From: Aphidius gifuensis | Lineage: Eukaryota; Arthropoda; Insecta; Hymenoptera; Braconidae | NCBI RefSeq assembly: GCF_014905175.1 | Contig: NC_057790.1 | Coordinates: 22,036,469 to 22,100,468 of the forward strand | Length of the DNA: 64,000 bases | Direction of reading: 5' to 3' | Shown here: piece by piece, positions 36,801 through 45,746 of the stretch | How the letters are laid out: each line of letters starts with the position of its first letter | Position numbering within the stretch: position 1 is the stretch's first letter | Made by a program: the position numbers and the translations under genes | Notes under the pieces: model-generated | The model's database searches: none | What the model was told of the DNA's origin: nothing | The model's input: the letters and a program-made list of their open reading frames with translations, nothing else

Positions 36801-39043
36801 TTGAGCAAGATGAGGAGGATAATATTGATGATAATGATGAACATGAATTTTTGATTGAACAAGAATTTATTGATGATGATGAAGATGAAGATAAAGGTGA
36901 TGATGATGATGATGAAGATGAAGGTGATGATGATAATATTTATTATGAAAAATCTCGTTGTCCCAATTATCAAACGTCGTAAGTAAATTAAATTTAAATT
37001 ATTATTATCAATGTTTATTTATTTTTATTTAATTATTATTATAAATTTTTAAAAGAACTGAAAGTTCAGATCATGAATATTATGCCGAATTAATTGGCAT
37101 AATGGAATTACCATGTGGTTGGGGTTGCTCAACTCCATGCACACATCATGTAAGTAATGTATTTAATGATTAATCAAATTAAATTTATTATTACATATTT
37201 ATATTATTAAATCAATTATTAATTTTGACAGAAAGTTTCAATGTCAAATTCAAAGGTTATATCACCAGTTTGTCATTTATCATAATATTTGTTTGTACAT
37301 ATTGTAGAACTTAAAAAAAAAAAAAAGAAACAAGACTCAAAAAAAAAAAATGAAAACGAAAAAAAAAAAAGCTTTGATTAATAAAACAAGGTGATTTTCC
37401 TTGTAATATTTTAAACAATATAATTATTAAATTTAGCTTGATTATTTTGTTATTAAAAAATGTTAATGATTATAATAAATTTTAAATAATTATTGATTTA
37501 AATAAATTATTTAAGAAAGAAAAATATTAGAAATTTCATTTGAATAAAATTATTTTAAAAAATCGAAAAAAACAAATATTAAATTTAAAAATAATTATTT
37601 CCAAGACGATTTAATATTGGTCTTGGACCACTTGATTGTTGGAATCTAACAGTTGGTTCAATCAAATTTCTTTCAATTATATTATTAACATAATTATTGT
37701 GATTTAAAAAATCATTTTGATGTTGAAAATTTGTCATACAAATTATAGGACAATTAATTGGTAATTGATGACAATAATTACCAATTTTATTGACACTATG
37801 AAAAGTGTTTTCACCACGTGATACTGGAGCATGTTGTTGCCAATTACCATTGTAAATAATTTGTTTGTTTAAACAAGGTACCAATTGTCCATCATAATTA
37901 ACAAAAAAATTATCATATTTTATTGATTGATCAATATAATTTTTATCCATAGCTTGATGTATGTCCATTGATTTTGATAAACAAACTGAATCTGCATCAT
38001 TAATTTCTCGTATAACAACATTATCATTGTCAAAATTTCTTTGAATTGATAAATTTTGAAATTCATCATTCAATGTTTTTTTAAAAATTTTAAATGATTG
38101 TTGTTTTTGTGCATTATAATTATTTTTATAATATTTATCAGGTATATAATTTGAATCAAAATCATCATTAATTTCATGTCTTTTGTTCATTTGATTATCA
38201 TTAATCCATTTTTTATTTTCAACAGCCAATAATGACGTATTATAATTTGTATATTTGTTAATATTTTTTTGTCCATTATTAACTCCTTCATAGTGATACT
38301 TATTTTGATTCATTTGATGATAATTATTTTTAAAATTACTTGATCTTTGTTTACCCTCAAATATATTATTTATTATTGTTTTTTCAATTGTCAATTTTTT
38401 ACTTCCTGGATCAATGGTTCCACATTCTTCCCACTTTATATAAAATAATAAAAATTTATTTGTTAATTATGTTTTTATTTGTTTCAATATTTGCTGAGGA
38501 TCTTGGTGTTTACGACATCATCTCTTACCACTTGTTGATAGTGTTATTTTTTTCATTTTTATTTTTAGCTAGTTAATGACTTACTGATAACTTATTTATA
38601 TTTTTTTTTTTTATATTAATATGACCTTGGGACTAACTCAATGACGCAATGGAAAATAATATTCACGATTTAATATTAATAAAATGTAGTAAATTAATTA
38701 TTCCTACTCATAATGTTGACCGTTTTTTTTTGGCTACGATTTGTCATAGTTTGACGTGGCTTTATTGTCACCACGTCAAACACCTACATGACACTCAGAT
38801 CAATCTCTCGATAATAAAAATAGTATTGATAATAAAATAAACATTCATCGAGTAAAACAATTCATGTATAATTAAATAAAAAATATTATTTTTACGAACC
38901 ATTTCAGCTTTTGCAAGTAAAACCCAAAGACGACGCCATGTACTAAATTTATTTTGCTCACTAAAGTTAAATCTCATTTCCTTGGAAGAAAAACGAGTTG
39001 AAAATGGACTTCTATAATCCTCAAATTCATTAATATGTGCCAT
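24819..39043 (-). CDS. AdSL: Adenylosuccinate lyase with a 12.6-kb first intron
   Basis: The enzyme cleaves SAICAR to AICAR, and adenylosuccinate to AMP, both with release of fumarate, in cytosolic purine synthesis. Exons are 39043-38900, 26292-26089, 25997-25563 and 25481-24819, all phase 0: 481 residues, matching the family length of about 480. Signatures include YRSPFSTRFS and FSTWRRLWVLLAKAEM in exon 1. Exon 2 has RHDVMAHVH, GEQCPKAAPIIHLGATSCYV and GDNT. Exon 3 has THLQPAQLTTVGKR and RGVKGTTGTQASFLQLF. Exon 4 has the catalytic flexible loop [20 protein letters not shown] and ENIIMAMVKAGGDRQ. Exon 1 ends LAKAEM, and exon 2 begins ELGLQIT exactly where the family continues, so the distant exon belongs here. 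The donor GTTCGT of exon 1 is non-consensus. The intron contains at least five plus-strand genes. Confidence 0.9.
26410..26460. promoter_or_regulatory. Cluster of GATA-factor sites upstream of snakeskin
   Basis: Five GATA cores lie within 50 bases: GATAA at 26411, TTATC at 26419, CTTATC at 26444, TGATAA at 26450 and AGATAA at 26455. The last three overlap. The cluster is 140-195 bases upstream of the snakeskin ATG. In flies, GATA factors drive endodermal (midgut) genes and snakeskin is a midgut septate-junction protein, so the match is biologically sensible. Function is inferred. In an AT-rich genome some GATA cores occur by chance. Confidence 0.45.
26604..27644 (+). CDS. Ssk: Snakeskin-like septate-junction membrane protein
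   Basis: Snakeskin is a small four-helix membrane protein of smooth septate junctions in insect midgut and Malpighian tubules, acting with Mesh and Tsp2A. Exons are 26604-26655, 27049-27255, 27338-27457 and 27543-27644. Exon 2 encodes IINLIILILYRTGYGGEFLG and VGGTWNLNEDKSPDVEIIAS, then GVFVGFFIYTG (helices 1 and 2). Exon 3 encodes MNFVGMFMYIAVGAIALHYW (helix 3). Exon 4 encodes GFLCILQGAAYLMDCLLTIF (helix 4). The GGTWNLNE loop is the family hallmark. Exon 1 has a problem: read from ATG 26604 it gives an N-terminus like the family's (MASIFTIAG) but shifts by one base in an A run at 26639-26643 and stops. The only in-frame Met for the rest is at 26653. Expected length is about 160 residues if the frame is intact. 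It is nested in the ADSL intron on the opposite strand. Confidence 0.8.
27931..28487 (+). CDS. Four-helix membrane protein of the nested cluster (member B)
   Basis: Three exons (27931-27993, 28057-28351, 28414-28487) give 143 residues. Hydrophobic segments: ~12-32 (NFLLTVACL with GINCMCIGFL after the junction), ~48-68 (SITYTIILSGIIIS), ~77-98 (LIFTCIGTLAFFIGGISGF) and ~120-136 (AVACIMLLQTIIILY). A loop with EENYYEPVDSANGPDQNYL lies between helices 3 and 4. A phase-0 intron sits at the start of helix 1, as in its neighbours. I do not recognise an orthologue. Size and topology match snakeskin and other MARVEL/tetraspan-like proteins. The start was chosen as the first Met after stop codons, only about 290 bases after the snakeskin stop. 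Confidence 0.7.
28615..29304 (+). CDS. Four-helix membrane protein of the nested cluster (member C)
   Basis: Four exons (28615-28707, 28776-28937, 29003-29127, 29199-29304) give 161 residues, with intron phases 0, 0 and 2. Helices: ~30-47 (LSLIISIGGTYLMITL), ~54-76 (AAFVPAFTTGYIIINTCLGI), ~86-108 (EILFSVIGLLGNYTCGFYLL) and ~129-152 (LALSLACCFNATLMFYQLII). The last exon is 106 coding bases, exactly like exon 4 of member E (33626-33731), and the phases agree, so C and E are probably paralogues. The motif GYIII in helix 2 is shared with members D and F. The N-terminus is short and Lys/Ser-rich, and the C-terminus ends 9-10 residues after helix 4. Function unknown. Only about 130 bases separate it from the stop of member B. 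Confidence 0.7.
29305..30831. other. Spacer with promoter-like GC island at 30480-30640
   Basis: Mostly AT-rich. Between 30480 and 30640 there is a GC-rich island with a 7-bp inverted repeat (CGTCGAG at 30573-30579 and CTCGACG at 30596-30602). It probably marks the promoter and leader of member D, whose possible first exon begins just downstream. The minus-strand open frame through it (30388-30594) has no recognisable homology and runs into A/T sequence. Confidence 0.4.
30832..30882 (+). CDS. Possible alternative first coding exon of member D
   Basis: ATG at 30832 opens 17 codons (MIKSALIKSSVCKLLKL) ending in phase 0 at a consensus donor CTG|GTAAGT. Joined to the exon at 31362 it would replace the 31-residue N-terminus used by the downstream ATG and lead directly into helix 1. 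The basic, Leu/Ile-containing peptide resembles the pre-helix-1 ends of the other cluster members. Joined instead to the exon at 31092 it meets a stop after four codons, so it would then be an upstream ORF. Confidence 0.4.
31161..32196 (+). CDS. Four-helix membrane protein of the nested cluster (member D)
   Basis: Three coding exons (31161-31253, 31362-31550, 31984-32196) give 164 residues. The first exon begins in a 5' leader at 31092 after an AG. Helices: ~24-42 (ILKIVQV plus CLAILIVGISI), ~63-87 (AIIYTAIIGYMIINMLFLIG), ~95-117 (LLLFSSVGAVLHIVAASMMI) and ~136-160 (FMTSAILTFLNAALFGGDVV). The GYMIIN motif in helix 2 corresponds to GYIIIN in member C. Residues 1-23 are cytosol-like and polar. 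MARVEL- or claudin-like topology with short termini. Introns are in phase 0 before helix 1 and before helix 3. No orthologue name can be given with confidence. Confidence 0.75.
32197..32920. other. Intergenic spacer between members D and E
   Basis: Very AT-rich. It holds the 3' UTR of member D and the short leader of member E. The open frame at 32219-32407 is low-complexity (Ile, Asn, Lys) and shows no family features. Confidence 0.4.
32921..37285 (+). CDS. Four-helix membrane protein with long repetitive tail (member E)
   Basis: Twelve exons: 32921-33064, 33145-33315, 33390-33556, 33626-33731, 33795-34007, 34083-34255, 34336-34499, 34990-35128, 35196-36701, 36799-36978, 37056-37149, 37232-37285. 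They total 1,036 residues. Helices lie at ~49-64, ~72-92, ~106-128 and ~136-160. A Cys-containing cytosolic stretch follows (SCRSPL, GHCTSVCPAS, NTCCGS, CNCGGQHC). Residues ~570-845 are about eight Ser/Arg/Glu-rich repeats of ~30 residues (SKRDTEQLDPESIDSSRRTT), then an acidic Asp/Glu run and a short Cys-containing end. The first three introns have the same phases as member C. Reading through the weak donor at 34499 ends at TAA 34538-34540, giving a tail-less isoform of about 390 residues. The tail could be a phosphorylated scaffold (inference). No orthologue recognised. Confidence 0.72.
34639..34884. mobile_element. Foldback/MITE-like element inside member E
   Basis: Termini are perfect 10-base inverted repeats: TTGGCGTTCA (34639-34648) and TGAACGCCAA (34875-34884). 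A second, imperfect inverted pair lies inside: 34680-34700 against 34834-34856, sharing AAAGCA, GAGCGGGACAAGA-type words. The left arm also has its own 8-bp hairpin, CAAGACGG-TTCTAAT-CCGTCTTG (34693-34715). The middle is AT-rich and non-coding. About 246 bp, it lies between exons 7 and 8 of member E. No clear target-site duplication was found. The words GGTTCTAATCC resemble a Pol III B box with one mismatch, so a tRNA-derived origin is an alternative. Confidence 0.5.
35620..36440 (+). repeat. ~90-bp coding repeat in member E tail
   Basis: Units encode N/S-E-S-K-R-D-(S/T)-(D/E)-x-(F/L)-(D/E)-P-(E/D)-(S/N)-(I/L)-D-x-S-R-R-T-T followed by xxSRQAQSYQ. About eight units run head to tail, most alike in the middle. 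Because the period is a multiple of three, both strands carry large spurious open frames. SRRT and SKRD motifs look like kinase targets, but this is inference. Confidence 0.85.
37585..38437 (-). CDS. Orphan Asn-rich exon, possible 3' part of the RBM46-like gene
   Basis: The frame is open for 284 codons on the minus strand, from a possible acceptor (TATATAAAG, exon from 38437) to TAA at 37587-37585, far longer than chance in such AT-rich DNA. It starts WEECGTIDPGSKKLTIEKT, has no in-frame ATG before 38313, and ends SSGPRPILNRLGNNYF. Asn, Gln and Tyr dominate. The lack of an early Met and the acceptor-like AG suggest an internal or last exon. The nearest phase-0 donor on this strand is at 40019, in the RBM46-like gene; joining them would enclose ADSL exon 1. 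Alternatively it is a separate short gene starting at ATG 38313 (242 residues). Function unknown. Confidence 0.45.
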
Positions 39044-39629
39044 TATTTAAACTTTATTTATTTTTGCACAACACAAATTAAATAATTTATTAAACTGAGC
39101 AAAACTGAGATGAAACAGCTGATAAATGATAACAACACTGAGCAGGATTGCGCGGGATATTGTTGCCAATTGTGTAAAAAAAATAAATAAATAAAAAAAA
39201 AGATTTCACGACATCCACGACATCAATGGAGATGCGGCGATTTTTAGTAGCTTGATAAAAAAATTACTGACATTACCGACACATAATTTAAAACTTTAAT
39301 AGTGAATTTTTTTTTTTTTTTTTTCTTTTAGAAAGTAAAACAATTAAAAATTAAATAATATTATAATTTTTTTCAATTAAATTTTATAATATACTATTTT
39401 TAAATATTTTTTTAAATTTAAAAATAGTAAAACAATTTTTAAACAACAAAAAAACTAGGACAATACTAAAAAACAGGATTTCTTGTCATAGGTAATGGTC
39501 AGAAAAAAAAAAACGCGATAACGATAATGAAGTCTAATTATTATTTTTTTACCCAGACAAGAGATAAGACCCGCGTTTTATTTTTTTAGAACAAAATTTT
39601 ATTTAGTTGTACTTCGTAACACGACGAGT
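39044..39629. other. Promoter region of ADSL and leader of member F
   Basis: AT-rich sequence directly upstream of the ADSL start codon (minus) and of the proposed first exon of member F (plus). The two genes would be transcribed divergently from here. A slightly GC-richer patch at 39110-39250 is the best place for the ADSL promoter. No coding frame. Confidence 0.4.
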
Positions 39630-42600
39630 ATGGAAGGTAAGTTTGCTTTAATTTTGCATAATACGATTTAAAAGAAAAAAAAAAAAAATTAATTAAATAA
39701 AAAACTCGGGTTCATTGTGATTGAAAAAAGAAAAAAAAAAAAATAACTATCAAATATACCCACGTTCCGATTTTTTTGCGTGAGACGAGAGATCATAGTC
39801 ATTGTTTCCATTCATGGCCAACACATCATCTTTTTATTTATAAATTATTAATTTTTCTATTATTATTTTTACATATATACTTTTACTTATCATTTTTCAT
39901 AAAAAAAAAAATTGTCAATTTTATTTTAATTCTGTATTAAACACCAAGATCTTCATGCTAATATTTTTTTTATTTTAAATAAATAAAATTATCACGTAAT
40001 AATAAAAATAAAACTCACCACATTTCGAGGTATATGCTCTGGATGTGCCCAATCAATTTGTATATCAGTTGTTCCAACAAATTTACCTCGTTCTGGTACC
40101 AAACGTCTTCTAGCCATTGCTGCATCCATATGAGTTTTATAATACAACAATGCATTCTTTGGATAATCATTTTTTAACGAACGATAAACTCCAATTTTTT
40201 TAACATTATTTGTCAATGTATAAACTTTCTATAAACATAAACAATAATTATAAATTTTTAAAGTCAATAATAAATTAAATAATATAAATTTTTAAAATTA
40301 ATTTTTAATTCAACTCACTTGCATAAAATCTCGAGTGTTTAAATCTTTAGGTAAACGTGTTACCCAAAGACGACAATTGTTGATACTTCTAACAACACCA
40401 ATTCGACTTCCTGCTCTTATTTCATAATTATTAAATCGATCAATAGCACGTTGGGCATCTTGTTCGTTGGTGTACATGACAAAACAATAGCCTCTATTAC
40501 TACCAGAAAAATCCATCATCAATCTTATCTCATAAATTTGTCCAATTTGACTAAATACTGGATGTATTTCATCTTCATATAAATCACGTGGAATTTTACC
40601 AACAAAAATTTCACATCTAGCATCAGGTGGTGAACCTTGCCAGTCTGGTGGTGGACTAGTTTTTCTTTGTCCATTTATTTGTGTTATTTGCCTCCCCCAA
40701 TCATTACTGAGTTTAATCAATTTTTCAGTAGAACATAATTGATTTTCCACTGGGTCATCACACTGTGATAGAATTGATTTATCAACTGAAAATTATAACA
40801 AAAAAAATATTAATATTATTGACAATTATAACTTGGAAATTATATATTTCTTTTTGTTTAAATTAAAAATAATTTTATCATTTAATTAGTCAATACATTA
40901 TTCAAATTGATAAGAGTTTATAATTTATTAAATTAAAATAATGTTACCTTTGTGTGAATTGTACATTGTAATACTGCTTGAAGTATTTTCAATGATGTAC
41001 TTCTTGTTGAACGATGTTAACTCACAAACAGCTCAATCCAATTTGAATGACTGATGAGACTCAAGATTTTATCCAGGCTTTTATGCCAACATTTCTTGAT
41101 CCAATAAAATTTCAAGCTCGTTTTGTCAACCAATCATCATTGCCCCATTATTCCACAAATATCCCACGGGACTAATCAAGTAGTGGGGAGACACCACAGA
41201 AAGATCCAGCAAGTACCATCTGAAATATATATTTTTTTAAATTTAAATTAAATTTTTAAATTTTTTTAATTTTATTACATGAAAAAAACAATAATTTTTT
41301 AAACAAATAAATAATAAAATTAATATTAATAAATAATTTAAAAATGAAAAATAATTGATTTAAAAAAAAAAAAGAATTAACAATTTTTTCCATTAAAAAT
41401 AAGTATAGTTTCTACAAAATAAAAAAATAATTTATATCAATTGTTTTAAAAACTATACAATTCTATGAATAAAAATAAAAAATAAATAAAAGATAAATTT
41501 ACGTGTTAATAATAAAAAATAACAATTGAAATAAAAAAAAAAAAAAAATTTCTATCAATTTATTTGGTGGGCACGTGTGTTGTATATGAAGGGTGTATAA
41601 ACTTGATTCTTTCAGCTTAAAATTTCGAAGAAACCGCGTTACATTGTTGCCCCCTTTATTTTTAATTCTTAATAAAATATAAATACGATTTTATATTATA
41701 CGCATATTAGATTCATGATATTATATTTATTTTTCTTCAATCTTTTTTGTTCTGTTCTGTTTTTTTTTTTTTTTTTTTAGTGTCTCATTTCGTTTTATTA
41801 TTATTTTACTTTTTTTTTTTTTCAATTTTTTTTATTCATTTTGTTCATGGTGATCTATAGACACCTATGGACACACTGATTTTATTTTTTAAAAAATCCC
41901 ACGCATTTTGCGTTAATGTCATTGTTTTCAGGTGTACATACTTTGTACGTATAGAGTTCTTATTACGTGACAAGGTTTGACTACGTCATGCGGACAACAT
42001 GAATACACAATAATACCTCCAACTTGTTCAGTTAAACATCGTCACTGCTATCTGTCGTGTCTCTATTATTTTTCTTTTCAATGATAACAATCATTTTTAT
42101 AATACATTCATAAAACAATTTTTTTTCATTTCATCTTCCGGACGCACCTCATTCAAACACCTCATCAGTCATCACCAGTTGTCTTCTTGACTTAGTTAAC
42201 ATCGAATCGTCTCTCCTGAAAAATTAATTTAAAAAAACAAAATAAACATACATTGTTGATGTGATTTTTTTTTGCCAATAGATAATAGAAATAGTGTGTG
42301 GCAAAAATTTGTCAAACGTTTTCGTGGTGATGCAATTGGAGAACCACGAAATACACTGATAAATTTATCGAAAAATAAATCAAAAATGTTTAATCGAAAA
42401 GTTTTCATCAGGATAATTGAAGTGGTGAGTTGAAAAAACCAACTTAATTAAAATCATATAATATATAAATAATTATTTTTGTAGATTTTATGTTTTGCTT
42501 GTTTAACAACTCTTCGAATAACTGATGATGAAAGTTCAAGAGTTTATCATTACTTAAGAAATCGTAGTAGAGAATGGTCACTATTGAACAATGTAACTTG

Positions 42601-45008
42601 GGGAAGAATTGGTAAATTGAATTAATTACTTAATCCAAAAAAAAATACATGATCTAATAAACATGATTAATTTTAGGTGCAGCATTTGCAACAGCAACAT
42701 GTGGTGGTTACGTGATAATAACAGTGGGCCTATTAATTGCAACGATGACAGGTGAACTCAGTGGTCGTTGGACAGTAAGTCGAAAAAAATAATTTACAAT
42801 TTATAAAAAGCTTAAATATAGTCAACACTTGATTATATTTCATAGTGATTATTACCATTAATTAATTAGTCATTTCCTCTTGATAAAAAAATACATAAAT
42901 ATCGTGAGAATATCTTGACTGTCGATGACATTGACCAGCAAGGCTAGAAAATAATAAATATAAAGTAAAAAACATAAACGTAATTATGCTTGATCTAGTA
43001 TGCATATTCGTTGACAACTTTGCATTTTTTATTTTATTTTTTTTTTATGATGACTCACAAATTTAAAGCGTTATTTTAATACTCAACTCAATTATATACT
43101 TTTTTTTTCTTCTATATAATCCTTGATCATGACAAAAGTATATATAAATAATTTAAATATTAACTGATAAATAATTGTGGTAATATATTAAAAAAAAAAC
43201 TCCGTGGGAAAGTTGCATTTATGATATATCAGCATAAAATTCTGGTTCATTCATCCGAATCATCACAAGGTCCATACGTGCGAGAAACTAGAAAAAAAAT
43301 AAATAAACAACAACTTGTATTATTATGAGGCTAAACAAGTGATGTAACAACAAAAAAAAAATAAAAAAAAAAAATTGACGAATTTATGTCTGATGGGCTC
43401 GGCTTGGCCTCCATCAGTCTACAGAAAAAAATTATTTCTAAAAAAAAAATATAAAAAATAAATTTCAAGACAAATGAAAAAGCTAATAATTATTTCTTTT
43501 TTTAAAAAATTCAATGCAGGTTCAGTGTACGTAATACACAATATATTACCTTTTTTTTATTTCGACGTGTTGTTTTTTTTTTTTAAAGAAAAAAAAAAAT
43601 CTTTTATTATTTATTCTTTCTTTTTTTTTTTTCCTTTACGTAATACGCCCAAGATTATTATATTTTTTTTTCTGCATTTTAAAATAATAATAATTATATT
43701 TTCAAGGAATCATTTTTACTTGGAGTTGGAGTTATTCTATTTGCTGTTATTGGTGGATTAGCACTGACTTCAATTGATGGTGTACCAGACCAACTTGTTG
43801 ATAATGCAACAATCTTTGGATCATTGTGTCTCATAACTGCATTTATATTCATAATTGATTTACTTATGACCACACCCAAGGCAAAAAAACATGATGATAA
43901 TATGAATATTCTTTACAATGACACAGGCAAGTCTTCAAAATAGACTTATAATTATTTTTAACGTATTAAATTCATTAATAATTATAAATAAATTTAAATT
44001 ACTAATAATTTTTTAAATAAACAACAAATTTCTATAAAATAGTTAATAAATTCTTTCAATTTTCTATTTTTTTTGCTTTAATTTATTGCAATTATTGTTC
44101 ATCATCAACGAAAAAATATATCATTAAATTTAGTTAAACCAGTGACGACAATAACAACAACAATGACTATGGAAAAAGAAGAAAAAATATCAAAAAATAA
44201 TAATGACAATACACAAAATTTGGAAGCTGATAAAAGTGGAAATATAATTTTTGATAAAGTTAATAAACCTGAAGTTGTTAATGTACCTGATACTTTACCA
44301 TCTGAATCATCATTGAATGATAAAAAAAAAAAAACAACAATAGATGTTGGTGTTACAGCTGAACCAATTGATTTTCATGATCGTGATATTAAATTTATTG
44401 ATGCTGAAAGACAAACAAAAGATTATATCAATAGAAGACATGATAGTTATGGTAATGATATTAATGATGGTAAAATTTTTTATAATAAACATGAAATTAT
44501 TAATCGACCATTTGATGAAGTTGATACTCCAAGATTTCCAACAACAAAAGACAATATTATTGAGCCAGTATTTCCAAAATTTATAAATCCAAGTGTTAAA
44601 ATTATGAGAGTTGACAGATATGATGATGATGATGATAATGATCATTTTGAAACTCGTGGAAGGTAAAAATATATAATGATCTTTTTTTTAGCTGAAAATA
44701 AAAAAAATTACTAAATTAAAAAACAATATTTTTCAAGATTTTCGGATTTGAGTCAGTATGATAATGTTCCAACGAGAATTGCACCAGGTATTTTAAAACG
44801 TGGATATAACATGTCATCAATAAATAATAATAAACGTGCAGTTGGTAGAGGTCGTGATGAAATTGAAAAACTTGAAGAATGGGTTGGTGTTTTACGTAAA
44901 TCAACAACTGGTACACAAACTGGACCATCATCACCAACAGATCCTGGATATGTCAGACATACAGCCAGTAATTGGCCACGAGATATTGAAACTCATCTTG
45001 CAAACTAA
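39630..45008 (+). CDS. Four-helix membrane protein with acidic tail (member F)
   Basis: Seven exons: 39630-39636, 42282-42424, 42485-42611, 42677-42774, 43707-43926, 44134-44662, 44738-45008. They total 464 residues. Exon 1 encodes only M-E and the first base of D; it joins in phase to an exon reading DNRNSVWQKFVKRFRG and is the least certain part. If it is wrong, translation could start at ATG 42386 (MFNRKVFIRIIEV). Helices: ~48-62 (IIEV plus ILCFACLTTL), ~98-118 (GGYVIITVGLLIATM), ~126-148 (ESFLLGVGVILFAVIGGLAL) and ~161-182 (SLCLITAFIFIIDLLMT). The tail is polar and Asp-rich (DRYDDDDDNDHFETRGR) and ends NWPRDIETHLAN. The fifth intron uses a GC donor. The RBM46-like gene is antisense inside the 2.6-kb first intron. 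No orthologue recognised. Confidence 0.68.
40019..40966 (-). CDS. RBM46/A1CF-type RNA-binding protein (3' end unresolved)
   Basis: Exons 40966-40948, 40785-40319 and 40228-40019 (phases 1, 0, 0) give 232 residues. ATG TAC AAT TCA CAC AAA G joins to TT GAT in phase. Residues ~27-60 match the family leader (LIKLSNDWGRQITQINGQRK then PPPDWQGSPP). RRM1 follows at ~65-140, with RNP2 EIFVGKIPRDLYED and RNP1 RGYCFVMYT. RRM2 runs from ~144 to 225, with CRLWVTRLP and AAAMARRRLVPERGKFVG, ending IQIDWAHPE. This is the arrangement of A1CF, RBM46, RBM47 and DND1, RNA-binding proteins of germline and mRNA processing. The frame leaves at a donor (GTG|GTGAGT, 40018), so more exons must exist. No RRM3 was found down to 38.4 kb. 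The exon at 38437-37585 is the best candidate for the continuation. Confidence 0.8.
41048..41085 (-). promoter_or_regulatory. Core promoter of the RBM46-like gene
   Basis: Read on the minus strand, CATAAAAGCC (a TATA-like element, near 41085-41077) is followed about 30 bases later by TCATCAGTCATTC, which contains the arthropod initiator TCAGT (near 41053-41049). CCAAT and its complement occur upstream (around 41130). The ATG is 80-90 bases further down at 40966. Confidence 0.5.
43927..44133 (+). other. GC-AG intron in member F
   Basis: The donor reads ACAG|GCAAGT, the classic strong consensus of GC-type donors. The acceptor is AAATTTAG at 44132-44133. Phases 1 and 2 match, giving GTT AAA CCA. 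If not spliced, the frame ends after GKSSK at the TAG 43941-43943, so retention would make a protein without the acidic tail. Confidence 0.6.
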
Positions 45009-45746
45009 AATTAACAATAAAAATATTAATTGAAAAAATTCAAATAAAATTTACAAATAAGATACATCATTTATTTTTTAATATTAATTTGGATATATTT
45101 TCTTTTTTTTATCTTTCGTCGTTTTGTAAAATTAATAAGTAAACAATTATTAATTATTGATAAAATAACAAATAGAATATAAAAATATATAATTAAAAAG
45201 AAAAATTTGTTAGTTTTCAACATAATATTGTTTTATCAATTTTTTCATAATATTAGTGTTTTTATGTTTCGTTTTTTTTAAAAAAAAAAAATTATTTACT
45301 TTTTTACGTTATATAAATAAATGATTTGAGTTAATTATTGAGTATTTTAGATTTTTTTTTTAAAACAAAAATTTGATTAATCAATGAATTATTCATTATT
45401 GACTCATAAAAAATAAAGAATTAAATGAAATTTGCGTTTGTAATTTTATCAACGCTCATTTATATTTAATTTTATAATAAAAAATATATTTTTATTTGTT
45501 CTTTAATTAGTGTCTAAATTAATTAGGCATATTTTGTGATTTAAAAAAAAAAAAATAATAAAAAGTATGGAATTATTAAAGTGCACATATTATTGTGTGC
45601 CTATAGTTATCCGTATCAATTTATTTAATATTTACAAAAACCGATAAAAAAATTTGTTTGGTTAATTGAGCATTCATAAAATTTTGTTGGCTATGCAAAA
45701 AAATTAAAATAATAATTATAAAATATTAATTTTATTAAATTAATAA
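45009..45746. other. Spacer between convergent 3' ends of member F and myosin XV
   Basis: AT-rich, without coding frames. It must hold both 3' UTRs and polyadenylation signals. Nothing else seen. Confidence 0.5.
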
